64,000 nucleotides of DNA, taken from contig NZ_SDGY01000002.1 in the NCBI RefSeq assembly GCF_008107645.1, positions 42,719 through 106,718 on the forward strand, in the 5' to 3' direction. A model generated the notes under the pieces. The model made no database searches. It was not told the DNA's origin and saw nothing but the letters and a program-made list of their open reading frames with translations. Source of the DNA: Leuconostoc litchii (GTDB taxonomy: Bacteria; Bacillota; Bacilli; Lactobacillales; Lactobacillaceae). Positions 29,282-37,569 of the stretch are shown here, one piece after another; the stretch's first letter is position 1, and every line of letters starts with the position of its first letter. A program made the translations under genes and the position numbers.

Positions 29282-30324
29282 ACAACCGTTGTCATTTGTT
29301 TGGCAGACTGCACATCGTGCACTCTTAAAATACGTGCACCACGATTAAACATTTCTGTAGCTGCCACCAATGAAACATCAGCTCTTTCATGTTTTGGTAG
29401 ATTCAACAAAAACTTAGCCCAACCTTTATTAGATACGGCAGTCATGACTGGACGTTTAAAACGTTGCAAATTGTCAATACTATTCATCATCGCTAAATCT
29501 TGATGCATATCTGAGTTTTTCGTGTAGCCAATACCTGGATCCAAAGCAATTCGTGACACATCGATTCCCGCTAGATGCATTGCCTTTAAATTTTCCTCAA
29601 ACCATTCACCCATTTCAGAAACAACACTTTTCACACTATCTGCACGCGGATTCCACATCGTTAGCAAACCAACTGATTTGCTAGCTAGAAATGGTAATTT
29701 ACGACTATCATCTGTAAAACCATTGACATCATTAATTATATCAATCCCCAAATTAACAGCTTCAACCATAACCTCATATTTGTAGGTATCAATTGCTAAC
29801 ACCGAACTTGGAAACCTTTTTTTGATTTCAGTAATATAAGGCGCAATTCGCTCAATCTCAGCTTGCGCATTTAACTCCAAACCTGCTTCAACATATCCCG
29901 GCTTAGTTGTTTGACCACCTATTTCAATAACATTTGCACCTTGCTGAATCATTTGTTCAACACGTAGCAACATAGTTTCTAAATCAGCAACATCCTCACC
30001 ATTATAAAATGACTCGGGGCTAACATTCAAAACGCCATAAACAATGCCACTTTCATCGTACAACTTATGATCATTAACTTGCCACAAATAATTATTTTGA
30101 TTCAGCCAATCTACTAATTCTGGACTGTCTATTCGTTCATTCAATGCTTTAATTGCACCACGACTCAACCAATAACCTGAATCACTTGAAACAGCTTGAA
30201 CCTCAAATAGGAACTTTTTCATTGAATCATTTAATTGATCAATACTAATTAAAGCTCCTTTTCCTCTAGATTGTGCTTTAGACAAAACAGCGTGATTAGG
30301 TAATAAAATTTCAATTTTTGCCAT
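29245..30324 (-). CDS. folP: Dihydropteroate synthase with N-terminal extension
   Basis: 359 residues. It condenses pterin pyrophosphate with p-aminobenzoate; target of sulfonamides. The TIM-barrel core begins near residue 94 with YGVLNVSPESFYNGE and includes GANVIEIGGQTTKPG near residue 134, IDTYKYEVMVEA, DPGIGYTKN and C-terminal LRVHDVQSAKQM. About 90 extra N-terminal residues precede it, as in other lactic acid bacteria; their role is unknown. Last gene of the folate operon, overlapping the HAM1 gene by 14 nt. Confidence 0.94.
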   Translation of the reverse strand: MAKIEILLPNHAVLSKAQSRGKGALISIDQLNDSMKKFLFEVQAVSSDSGYWLSRGAIKALNERIDSPELVDWLNQNNYLWQVNDHKLYDESGIVYGVLNVSPESFYNGEDVADLETMLLRVEQMIQQGANVIEIGGQTTKPGYVEAGLELNAQAEIERIAPYITEIKKRFPSSVLAIDTYKYEVMVEAVNLGIDIINDVNGFTDDSRKLPFLASKSVGLLTMWNPRADSVKSVVSEMGEWFEENLKAMHLAGIDVSRIALDPGIGYTKNSDMHQDLAMMNSIDNLQRFKRPVMTAVSNKGWAKFLLNLPKHERADVSLVAATEMFNRGARILRVHDVQSAKQMTTVVQAIAGSFWSKY

Positions 30325-30916
30325 AGCATTCTCCTAGTTCCCCTAATAATTTTTTCGCAGCACGGCCACGATGTGAATAATTTACCCGCTCTTTCATCGG
30401 CATTTCTGCAAATGTTTTACCATTTTCTGCTTCAAATAACGTATCAAATCCTACAGAGAAATTACCTCGCTCTTTAGTAGCTAATATAACGCCTCCTCGT
30501 CCAATTGCTTGATGAACCTGATTATCTGGTGTTAACAAGATAAATAAAGCTTCTAAGTACGCACTGCGCTTCATTTCAGGTGTATATAAGTGCAACAAAT
30601 ATTCATCTTCTTCGCTAATAGATTTCAAGCCTAGTTGTTTAAATTCTCTAGCAATCGTTAGTCCAAAACGTTCAGGAAATGCCTCAAAATAAGCACCAGT
30701 ATCATCAGCTAATATCCATTCATTTGGCAAAAAATTTTGCACGAAACGAGCCTTGGCTAACGCATTTTCGTATTGATTATCAGTTGTTTCAGGTGGAAAT
30801 ATCTGCTCATCAATCAACGAACGGTAGTTCAATACCTCAACACCAAATTCGGCGAACACTTGCTTAATTTCACGTGTTTTTGCTGAGTTATTAGATGCAA
30901 TTACCAATCTTTGCAT
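30311..30916 (-). CDS. HAM1-family nucleoside triphosphate pyrophosphatase in the folate operon
   Basis: 201 residues with the HAM1/RdgB marks VIASNNSAKTREIKQVF, FPPETTDNQYENALAKARF, ILADDTGAYFEAFPERFG and the terminal YSHRGRAAKKL. RdgB-type enzymes hydrolyse dITP/XTP. In Lactobacillus plantarum a HAM1-family gene (xtp3) also sits in the folate cluster, so this one may remove pyrophosphate from dihydroneopterin triphosphate. Both roles are possible; the second is inference from position between folE and folP. Confidence 0.85.
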   Translation of the reverse strand: MQRLVIASNNSAKTREIKQVFAEFGVEVLNYRSLIDEQIFPPETTDNQYENALAKARFVQNFLPNEWILADDTGAYFEAFPERFGLTIAREFKQLGLKSISEEDEYLLHLYTPEMKRSAYLEALFILLTPDNQVHQAIGRGGVILATKERGNFSVGFDTLFEAENGKTFAEMPMKERVNYSHRGRAAKKLLGELGECYGKN

Positions 30917-30955
30917 AATGATCCCCTTTAATAATATAGCCTTGTTAATAATAAA

Positions 30956-31528
30956 CTACTGGTTAACGCGATTTATGAACTGTTGGCGTAACATCATATC
31001 TGTTTTTAATATGTCTCTAAACACGCTACTAGTTGTTTGCGTTCCAGGGCGGTTTATGCCACGCATTTCCATACACATATGACGTGCCGTAATATTAACA
31101 GCAATACCTTTGGGTGACAAAATTCGCGCAATTTCATCAGCTATTAATGTTGTTAAATTTTCCTGAACACTTGGACGACGAGCAGCCCAATCGACTAAAC
31201 GTGGTAATTTACTTAATCCAATAATTTGACTGTCTGGCACATAAGCAATATCAGCCGTTCCAAAAAAAGGCAATAGATGGTGCTCACACATTGAATAAAA
31301 TGGGATATTTTCAACAACAACGATATCCGCATCATTGTCGGTAGGAAAAACTTTGTAATCTTGAAAATTTTTTTCGTTAGTATGAGCAAATATTTCAGCA
31401 TAAGCCTTAGTTACACGTGCCGGTGTTTCTACTAAACCATCCCGTGTAACGTCATCCCCAATAGCTGCTAATACATGTTCAACATCTTTTTCCAAACGTT
31501 GACTTGTTTTAATATCAAATATCTTCAT
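30956..31528 (-). CDS. folE: GTP cyclohydrolase I
   Basis: 190 residues. It opens and rearranges GTP to dihydroneopterin triphosphate, the first folate step. Zn and active-site motif YSMCEHHLLPFFG near residue 75-87, IGLSKLPRLVDWAARRPSVQE and CMEMRGINRPGTQTTSSVF near residue 150-165 are intact. TTAGGAG precedes the ATG. Third gene of folB-folK-folE. Confidence 0.97.
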   Translation of the reverse strand: MKIFDIKTSQRLEKDVEHVLAAIGDDVTRDGLVETPARVTKAYAEIFAHTNEKNFQDYKVFPTDNDADIVVVENIPFYSMCEHHLLPFFGTADIAYVPDSQIIGLSKLPRLVDWAARRPSVQENLTTLIADEIARILSPKGIAVNITARHMCMEMRGINRPGTQTTSSVFRDILKTDMMLRQQFINRVNQ

Positions 31529-31541
31529 AAAAACTCCTAAC

Positions 31542-32021
31542 TTATTGATTACTTACTTGACGTATCCAATTTTTATCTGTTGTTGCTGATATCAGTTGTT
31601 GAACTTCGTGCTTTCGTTCAGGTAAAACCACATCTAATAATGGTGTTAAAACAAAAAGCCGGTTAGCCATTTCACGATGTGGAATTGTCAAGTTATCTGT
31701 TGACCAAGTTTCATTTCCAAAAAGTAAAATATCCAAATCAATAGTTCGCGGTCCCCAGTGCTGGATACGGACCCTTTTTAATGTCTTTTCAATGTCTTGC
31801 AATACAACTAATAAAGCAGAAGCATTTAAAGAAGTGTCTACACGAGCCACAACATTATAAAAATCATCTTGAACAACACCGCCGACTGGCTGTGTTTCAT
31901 AGATAGGGGACACAGCTTCAACAGTAATGTTAGATTTCTCCTGCAATAATGTTATGGCTTGCTTCAAATTATCTGCACGATTTCCCAAATTTGATCCCAA
32001 ACTCAAATATACAATTGTCAT
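31542..32021 (-). CDS. folK: Hydroxymethyldihydropterin pyrophosphokinase
   Basis: 159 residues. It transfers pyrophosphate from ATP to 6-hydroxymethyl-dihydropterin. LSLGSNLGNRADNL at the N-terminus and RIQHWGPRTIDLDILLFG near residue 85-105 hold the ATP/Mg residues; IPHREMANRLFVLTPL follows. It overlaps the folB stop codon by 4 nt and precedes folE by 13 nt. Confidence 0.97.
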   Translation of the reverse strand: MTIVYLSLGSNLGNRADNLKQAITLLQEKSNITVEAVSPIYETQPVGGVVQDDFYNVVARVDTSLNASALLVVLQDIEKTLKRVRIQHWGPRTIDLDILLFGNETWSTDNLTIPHREMANRLFVLTPLLDVVLPERKHEVQQLISATTDKNWIRQVSNQ

Positions 32022-32404
32022 ATCTGTCCTCTTTTTACTAAATCAGCCTGTGTACCACTTACCGTAATAACAAATGGATCATAAATTCCAGGTAAAGGAA
32101 TGGCATGCTTTTTAACAGCTACTAATACTTTTTCAGCTTGTTTAAATTGCGCTAATAAATCAAATAATATGTCATTTGCAAGTGATTCTATCAAATTAAC
32201 TTGCGTATTGTTTACTCGTTTTTCAACTGCTTGATAGATATCAACATAAGAGATGGTCGTATTCAAATCATCATCGTGAACAGCGACCTCAATTGGATAA
32301 GTCACTGTTGCATCAATAGAAAGTGGTTGTCCTAGCTGTTTTTCAGCAGAAAATACCCCATTATAAGTGTAAAAGCGCATATTTGGTAAATGAATAGTCC
32401 CCAT
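32018..32404 (-). CDS. folB: Dihydroneopterin aldolase
   Basis: 128 residues. It cleaves dihydroneopterin to hydroxymethyl-dihydropterin and glycolaldehyde. The fold marks MRFYTYNGVFSAEKQLGQPLSIDA, SYVDIYQAVEKRVN, NLIESLANDIL and VAVKKHAIPLPG are present. The start at 32404 follows AAAGGAG; a TTG six codons earlier overlaps it. First gene of the folate operon. Confidence 0.95.
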   Translation of the reverse strand: MGTIHLPNMRFYTYNGVFSAEKQLGQPLSIDATVTYPIEVAVHDDDLNTTISYVDIYQAVEKRVNNTQVNLIESLANDILFDLLAQFKQAEKVLVAVKKHAIPLPGIYDPFVITVSGTQADLVKRGQI

Positions 32405-32576
32405 TGTTTGTCTCCTTTGCAATATAGCTCCTATTTTACCACGCGTTTTACAGTTGCTAGCGATGTAATTTATATAGCATCAACAAGATAACCATAAAAT
32501 GACATCGAATACATATTGAAATTCCCCACCACTTACTGGTTCATGGTAAAATTATAAACATGAAAGTGGGGATATT

Positions 32577-33935
32577 ATGACACTTAAAAGTTCAATCGCA
32601 CGCGCCACGGCAAAAACGACATATTGGTTTTTAAGAAACATTTTGCATCGTGGTGGAACCAGCTTGCCAGGTAAACTAGCTGTTTCAATCGATCCTGATA
32701 TTTTAAAAACCATTCAACAAGATTTTGATTTAATTATTGTTACAGGGACGAATGGTAAAACACTCACAACAGCTCTCATCACTCGTGTTTTAGAATCCGG
32801 TGGTTACCAAGTCATTACAAATCCCTCTGGATCAAACATGATTCAAGGCATTACTGGCACATTGGTAACTACTAAAGTTAAAACATCACCGAATGGCAAA
32901 AAGCCATTAGCCGTACTTGAAGTTGATGAAGCTAATGTGGAAAAAATTACAGCAGCAATTCAGCCAAAAATGTTTGTTTTAACCAATATTTTTCGTGACC
33001 AAATGGATCGTTATGGTGAAATTTACACAACTTACGATAAAATTGTTACCGGAATTAAAAATGCACCTGAGTCACTCGTCTTAGCTAATGGTGACTCACC
33101 TATCTTTATGCGTGGTGATTTTACCAACCCACGACGGTACTTTGGTTTTAATCATGTTTCACCAGCTAATTATCAACCTGATGTTGCTCCTATTAACACT
33201 GATGGTATTTTATCGCCAACTGATAATTCAGTGTTGCACTATGATTTCATCACCTATGCTAATCTAGGGCAGTATTTTAGTACCACAGATAAATTTTCTC
33301 GCCCTAAACTTAACTATCAAGTAACAAGCATTGATGACTTAACACCACGATATTCAACTTTTAGCATTGACAACACACCCTTGCGTATTGAGATTGGTGG
33401 TTTATATAATATATACAATGCTTTAGCAGCCTTTTCCGTAGGGCGTGAATTTGGTGTCGCTCCTGAACAAATCAAAAAAGCATTTGAATCAAATGCTCAA
33501 ATTTTTGGCCGTCAAGAAGCTATTAATGTTGATGGTAAAGATGTGATCATCGTATTGATTAAGAACCCCGTCGGTACAAATTCAGTAATTGACATGATGC
33601 TCAGCGAAAAAGATGAATTTTCTCTTTTGGCGCTGTTAAATGCAAATTACGCAGATGGCATTGATACTAGTTGGATCTGGGATGCCGAATTTGAGAAATT
33701 ACATGATACAAACATACAAGCCGTAGCTACTGGTGGCGAACGGTATAAAGATTTACAGGTGCGTTTAAAGATGGCTGGTTTTACAGAACAAGCCGTTTAT
33801 GAGGATCTTTCAAAAGTCGTGACAGCTATCAAGTCACTACCAACCAAAAAAGTTTACATTGCTGCCACTTATACGGCAATGTTACAATTGCGCGAACAAT
33901 TAAGTACGAAGGGCTACATAAAAGGAGGTTTCTGA
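32577..33935 (+). CDS. murT: Lipid II isoglutaminyl synthase subunit MurT, without the zinc ribbon
   Basis: 452 residues, a Mur-ligase-like enzyme that with GatD amidates D-Glu of lipid II. Walker [12 protein letters not shown] near residue 55 and [12 protein letters not shown] near residue 137 are present, and the C-terminal DUF1727 domain includes [15 protein letters not shown]. The Cys4 zinc ribbon known from staphylococcal MurT is missing: both Cys-x-x-Cys pairs read SPTD and STTD around [14 protein letters not shown], and the protein has no cysteine. GTGGGG precedes the ATG. It overlaps gatD by one nt. Confidence 0.93.
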   Translation: MTLKSSIARATAKTTYWFLRNILHRGGTSLPGKLAVSIDPDILKTIQQDFDLIIVTGTNGKTLTTALITRVLESGGYQVITNPSGSNMIQGITGTLVTTKVKTSPNGKKPLAVLEVDEANVEKITAAIQPKMFVLTNIFRDQMDRYGEIYTTYDKIVTGIKNAPESLVLANGDSPIFMRGDFTNPRRYFGFNHVSPANYQPDVAPINTDGILSPTDNSVLHYDFITYANLGQYFSTTDKFSRPKLNYQVTSIDDLTPRYSTFSIDNTPLRIEIGGLYNIYNALAAFSVGREFGVAPEQIKKAFESNAQIFGRQEAINVDGKDVIIVLIKNPVGTNSVIDMMLSEKDEFSLLALLNANYADGIDTSWIWDAEFEKLHDTNIQAVATGGERYKDLQVRLKMAGFTEQAVYEDLSKVVTAIKSLPTKKVYIAATYTAMLQLREQLSTKGYIKGGF

Positions 33936-34666
33936 TGGCGAATTATGATATTTCTGTGGCTCATTTATACGGCAATCTAATGAACACGTACGGTGATTAT
34001 GGTAACATTATTGCCTTAACTTATTATGCTAAGCAAATTGGTGTATCTGTTGACTACCATTTGGTATCTCTCGGGGATGAATTTGATGCTATCGCATATG
34101 ATTTCGTATTATTTGGTGGTGGACAAGATTATGAAGAAACTATTGTTGCCAATGACTTGAAATCAAAAACAAATCAATTGCACGACTATATCGAAAATGA
34201 TGGGGCTTTATTAGCAATTTGTGGAGGTTTTCAATTATTAGGTAAATACATGATTATGGCAGATGGTACTAAGGTTGATGGTATTGGTGTGATGGATCAT
34301 TATACAACCAATATGTATGATGATAAATTAACGACACTAACAGGTGAGCGATTAACAGGTAACATCGTCATTAAAAATAATGAAACTGATGAAACATATC
34401 ATGGATTTGAGAACCATCAAGGACGTACTTTCTTAGGTGAAAGTGAGCGTTCTTTAGGCACAGTTATCTCTGGTAATGGCAACAACGGTATGGATAAAAC
34501 CGAAGGTGTAATCTATCGTAATGTCTACGGCTCATATTTTCATGGACCTATTTTCACACGGAATGGTAATTTAGCAAAACGAGTTTTGATAACAATTTTA
34601 AATAAGAAGTACCCGACTATTGATTGGCACAGTATGTTAGAGGCTGTCGAAACAGAAACGTTTTAA
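33935..34666 (+). CDS. gatD: Lipid II isoglutaminyl synthase subunit GatD
   Basis: 243 residues, class I glutamine amidotransferase that supplies ammonia to MurT. Catalytic Cys in [15 protein letters not shown] near residue 94, HQGRTFLG, and the His of [10 protein letters not shown] near residue 190. N-terminal [17 protein letters not shown] is family-typical. AAAGGAGG precedes the start, which overlaps the murT stop as TGATG. Ends the two-gene operon before a strong terminator. Confidence 0.97.
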   Translation: MANYDISVAHLYGNLMNTYGDYGNIIALTYYAKQIGVSVDYHLVSLGDEFDAIAYDFVLFGGGQDYEETIVANDLKSKTNQLHDYIENDGALLAICGGFQLLGKYMIMADGTKVDGIGVMDHYTTNMYDDKLTTLTGERLTGNIVIKNNETDETYHGFENHQGRTFLGESERSLGTVISGNGNNGMDKTEGVIYRNVYGSYFHGPIFTRNGNLAKRVLITILNKKYPTIDWHSMLEAVETETF

Positions 34667-34683
34667 CAATGAATAAATTATAG

Positions 34684-34724
34684 AAACCCCCTAAGTTAAA
34701 AAATTTTAGCTTAGGGGGTTTTTA
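34684..34724 (+). terminator. Rho-independent terminator of murT-gatD
   Basis: AAACCCCCTAAG / CTTAGGGGGTTT 12-bp stem with a T tract on the plus strand. Confidence 0.92.
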
Positions 34725-34759
34725 CAGTAAAGAAAAGAACATACAATGAATAAGATTCA

Positions 34760-35341
34760 TCAGCCTTCTCTACTATCCATATTATTTTTATTTTTTATCA
34801 TTCTAAATGATTGAATGAGTATCTTCACCACTTCATCTATAGTTATGTTTTGACGATCAATTGCAAGCCATGATCCATACACATTCCAAAGTCCCCCCAC
34901 CCCATAACGGGTTGTGTAAAATACCTCTCGACTATCCTTCTCTTCATCAATGTGCCATGGTACAGAATTTGATGTATAAAGTTCAGCAATAACTTCATTA
35001 AATTCATTCAGTACATAAGTGAACAAACCAGCTTTTTGTAAAATAAACAATTGTTTTTCAAAATGATTCCAATAATGAAAAAAATAGGCAATAAATGACT
35101 CGAAATTTTCTAAATGTTGTAAACGAATTTCATCACCATATTTTTTAATTAGATTTTGAACATATTCTGACAATATTTCTTCCTTTGAATTATAGTAACG
35201 ATAAAATGTTCTCCTAGATACACTAGCCCGCTCACTAATATCTTGGATAGTGAACAACTTGATATTTTCTTTTTCATCTAGTAGCGCAAGAAATGCACTA
35301 CATATTGATTCTCTTGTTTGCACTGACATTCTATTATTCAT
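34760..35341 (-). CDS. TetR-family transcriptional repressor
   Basis: 193 residues. The N-terminal helix-turn-helix reads FTIQDISERASVSRRTFYRYYNSKEEIL (about 34-62); the C-terminal ligand domain has no close family I can name. It is divergent from a DHA2 efflux gene and is probably its local repressor. The start at 35341 follows GAGGG; an ATG four codons earlier overlaps that site. A 14-bp perfect palindrome 16 bp upstream is its likely operator. Confidence 0.88.
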   Translation of the reverse strand: MNNRMSVQTRESICSAFLALLDEKENIKLFTIQDISERASVSRRTFYRYYNSKEEILSEYVQNLIKKYGDEIRLQHLENFESFIAYFFHYWNHFEKQLFILQKAGLFTYVLNEFNEVIAELYTSNSVPWHIDEEKDSREVFYTTRYGVGGLWNVYGSWLAIDRQNITIDEVVKILIQSFRMIKNKNNMDSREG

Positions 35342-35356
35342 ATTTGCCCTCATCTC

Positions 35357-35392
35357 ACTACTGACACAAACATTTAGATTTGTGTCAGTAGT
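35357..35392. promoter_or_regulatory. Palindromic operator 1 between tetR-type and MFS genes
   Basis: 14-bp perfect arms ACTACTGACACAAA (35357-35370) and TTTGTGTCAGTAGT (35379-35392) around 8 nt. It contains TGACACA/TGTGTCA, shared with operator 2. No T tract follows. Confidence 0.75.
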
Positions 35393-35453
35393 TAAAACTT
35401 CCTAGTGGATATTCCATTTTAAATCTTTTTGGGATATCTTTATATTAAAGTGT

Positions 35454-35471
35454 TTGACACACTTGTGTCAA
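35454..35471. promoter_or_regulatory. Palindromic operator 2 at the MFS promoter
   Basis: TTGACAC (35454-35460) and GTGTCAA (35465-35471) around 4 nt. The left arm doubles as a TTGACA -35 for the efflux gene, so binding would block its transcription. A good -10 is not evident 17 bp downstream. Confidence 0.65.
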
Positions 35472-35510
35472 TAATGAGAATTAATTTGTAAATATAAAAG
35501 GAGAATACGT

Positions 35511-37271
35511 ATGCACAGTACAAAAAAAATAAAAATCATTGGATTTATTGGTCTAATTTTAGCCGTCTTCATGGGTGCTCTGGATGCAACGATAGTCAAT
35601 ATTGCGCTTCCTAATATCATGACAGATTTAAATGCAAACCTTACTAATGCCAGTTGGGTAGCAACAATATATGTTTTAGCCATGGCTTCATTCATAATTA
35701 CTGCTTCAAAGTTAGCAGACATTTACGGTCGTAAAATCGTTCTACTCATCGGTATTATTATTTTTGGAGGCTTTTCGTTTGCCTGTATGGTAACTAATTC
35801 TCTATCACTCTTAATTATTTATCGGTTTTTCCAAGGTATTGGCGGTGCGGTCATGACACCAATTGTCTTACCAATGGGTATTGAGTTATTTGGTAAAAAA
35901 AATAGCAGTAAAGTAGCAGCAGCCATTGGCGCCTTTTCAGCATTGGCTGCTGCCGCTGGTCCTGCTATTGGTGGAATTATTATCAATTCTTTTAGTTATC
36001 ATTGGATTTTTGGAATAAACATTCCTATTGCCATAATTTCTTTTATTGCTATTTTATTTGGTACGAAAGAATCATATGATTACTCTGTTTCGAAAAATGT
36101 CGATTTATTCGGAATAATTCTATTAATTATTTTCATGGGAGGATTGAGTTTTGGACTATTGGAGGGTAGGGACTACGGGTGGTCTTCAACAACCATTCTT
36201 GCCTCTTTCACAATTGCTGTAATCAGTTTAATTTTATTTATTATCACCGAATTAAAAGTAAAAGCCCCCACAATTGACCTACATCTCTTTAAAGAAAAAA
36301 CATTTACCGATTCCAGTATTGTTTACGCAATTTTTGGATTTGCCATCATTGCACCTTCATTAATATTAAATTATTTTTTACAAAATGTACGTCAATATTC
36401 AGCACTCCACGCTTCTTATCTAATTATTCCAGCGTCTATATCAATCGCTGTTGGCATGATTGTAGCTACAAAAATATATTATAAAATTTCTGCTCGTCTA
36501 CTAATAACTATAGGTCTTATAGTAACTACTGGTGGCCTGTTCATGCTCAGCTTAATAAATTATGAGACCCCTTCTAGTATAATCATTAGTTGCAATACCA
36601 TTATCGGTTTAGGATTAGGATTCACAGCAATGTCTTTTACAGCATCTGTCAAATTTCTGCCTGTAAATAAAACTGGTATCGGTTCTGGTATCGTAAACGC
36701 ATCGCGGTATGTTGGACAAGCTATCGGCATGGCACTTTTAGTAACCACGTTGAACAACAACATTGCTACCGCAAAATCAAATATCAAATCCGAAGCATAT
36801 CGTCAAATTAAAACACGAAACTTATCTAAAAATGTCAAAAATGTATTCAATAATGAGATAAAAGAAAATTTTAAATATACCAAAAATAGCAATAATATTT
36901 CTGGAAAACAAACAACAATGAAATATCAAGTAACAAGAGCAGCCAAAGAAACGTACGGCTTACCACTACCTAAACTTCATTCTGATTACCGAAAACTTTA
37001 TGACGCTAATACTAAAATCAATGACGGTATCAAAAAAATCGCAAACATACCACAATTAACGACTACTGTTACACCATTAGTCGTTGGGCAACATCAGATG
37101 ATGACTTCAATTAAATTATTGGCTCAAAAAGATGAATTAACCAGTACTTTAAATAAAATCAAAGAAACTAAAAATAATGAAATATCAACTGCCTTTGGTA
37201 AAGTATTCTTACTAACTGGTACAATAACACTAATTTGTATACCATTGTCTGCTTGGACAGATAAAAAATGA
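35511..37271 (+). CDS. DHA2-family (EmrB/QacA) MFS multidrug efflux transporter
   Basis: 586 residues, 14-helix drug:H+ antiporter type. Motif D1 LDATIVNIALPNIM near residue 24, motif A KLADIYGRK near residue 67, YRFFQGIGGAVMTP (motif B region) and motif C AAAGPAIGGII near residue 147. A long polar segment of about 140 residues between the last two helices (about 420-560) is probably extracytoplasmic. AAAAGGAG precedes the ATG. Substrates unknown; control by the divergent TetR protein is likely. Confidence 0.93.
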   Translation: MHSTKKIKIIGFIGLILAVFMGALDATIVNIALPNIMTDLNANLTNASWVATIYVLAMASFIITASKLADIYGRKIVLLIGIIIFGGFSFACMVTNSLSLLIIYRFFQGIGGAVMTPIVLPMGIELFGKKNSSKVAAAIGAFSALAAAAGPAIGGIIINSFSYHWIFGINIPIAIISFIAILFGTKESYDYSVSKNVDLFGIILLIIFMGGLSFGLLEGRDYGWSSTTILASFTIAVISLILFIITELKVKAPTIDLHLFKEKTFTDSSIVYAIFGFAIIAPSLILNYFLQNVRQYSALHASYLIIPASISIAVGMIVATKIYYKISARLLITIGLIVTTGGLFMLSLINYETPSSIIISCNTIIGLGLGFTAMSFTASVKFLPVNKTGIGSGIVNASRYVGQAIGMALLVTTLNNNIATAKSNIKSEAYRQIKTRNLSKNVKNVFNNEIKENFKYTKNSNNISGKQTTMKYQVTRAAKETYGLPLPKLHSDYRKLYDANTKINDGIKKIANIPQLTTTVTPLVVGQHQMMTSIKLLAQKDELTSTLNKIKETKNNEISTAFGKVFLLTGTITLICIPLSAWTDKK

Positions 37272-37306
37272 CATACTTTATTTAGTAAACCTTCTAATGT
37301 GAATAT

Positions 37307-37346
37307 TAAAAAAACAACAGTTACTCCAAATAGCTGTTGTTTTTTG
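37307..37346. terminator. Bidirectional terminator between the MFS gene and the small membrane ORF
   Basis: AACAACAG / CTGTTGTT stem with 13-nt loop, A7 on the left and T7 on the right. Confidence 0.85.
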
Positions 37347-37356
37347 TGCTCATACA

Positions 37357-37515
37357 CTAATTATTTAATTTTTGATGTTCGTCAGCTTGTTGCTTTTTTA
37401 CCTTATTCACTTCCCTATGATACCAACGTATGATCATGACCAAGCCAACAGTTGAAATCAGCATGGCAATGACTACCCAAATAAAAAATAAAATTAATTT
37501 TGTATCTTGTGACAT
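37357..37515 (-). CDS. Small single-pass membrane protein behind kimA
   Basis: 52 residues: short polar N-terminus (MSQDTK), one transmembrane helix of about 24 residues (LILFFIWVVIAMLISTVGL and on) and a charged tail WYHREVNKVKKQQADEHQK. It starts 55 nt after the kimA stop codon and ends before a shared terminator, so it may be co-transcribed with the transporter. The membrane-protein pattern is convincing, but the Shine-Dalgarno sequence is poor and I recognise no homologue. Confidence 0.5.
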   Translation of the reverse strand: MSQDTKLILFFIWVVIAMLISTVGLVMIIRWYHREVNKVKKQQADEHQKLNN

Positions 37516-37569
37516 CTGATTATAGCTAACACAGATTATTCATTAATCCATGCTTTCATCCCTTCCTAA

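Noticed and set aside
32524-32571. CCCCAC / GTGGGG inverted repeat around the murT start region, possibly hiding the ribosome site
   Set aside because: A -10-like TAAAAT lies between the arms, so the left arm is probably upstream of the transcript; six base pairs over a 36-nt gap is also weak.
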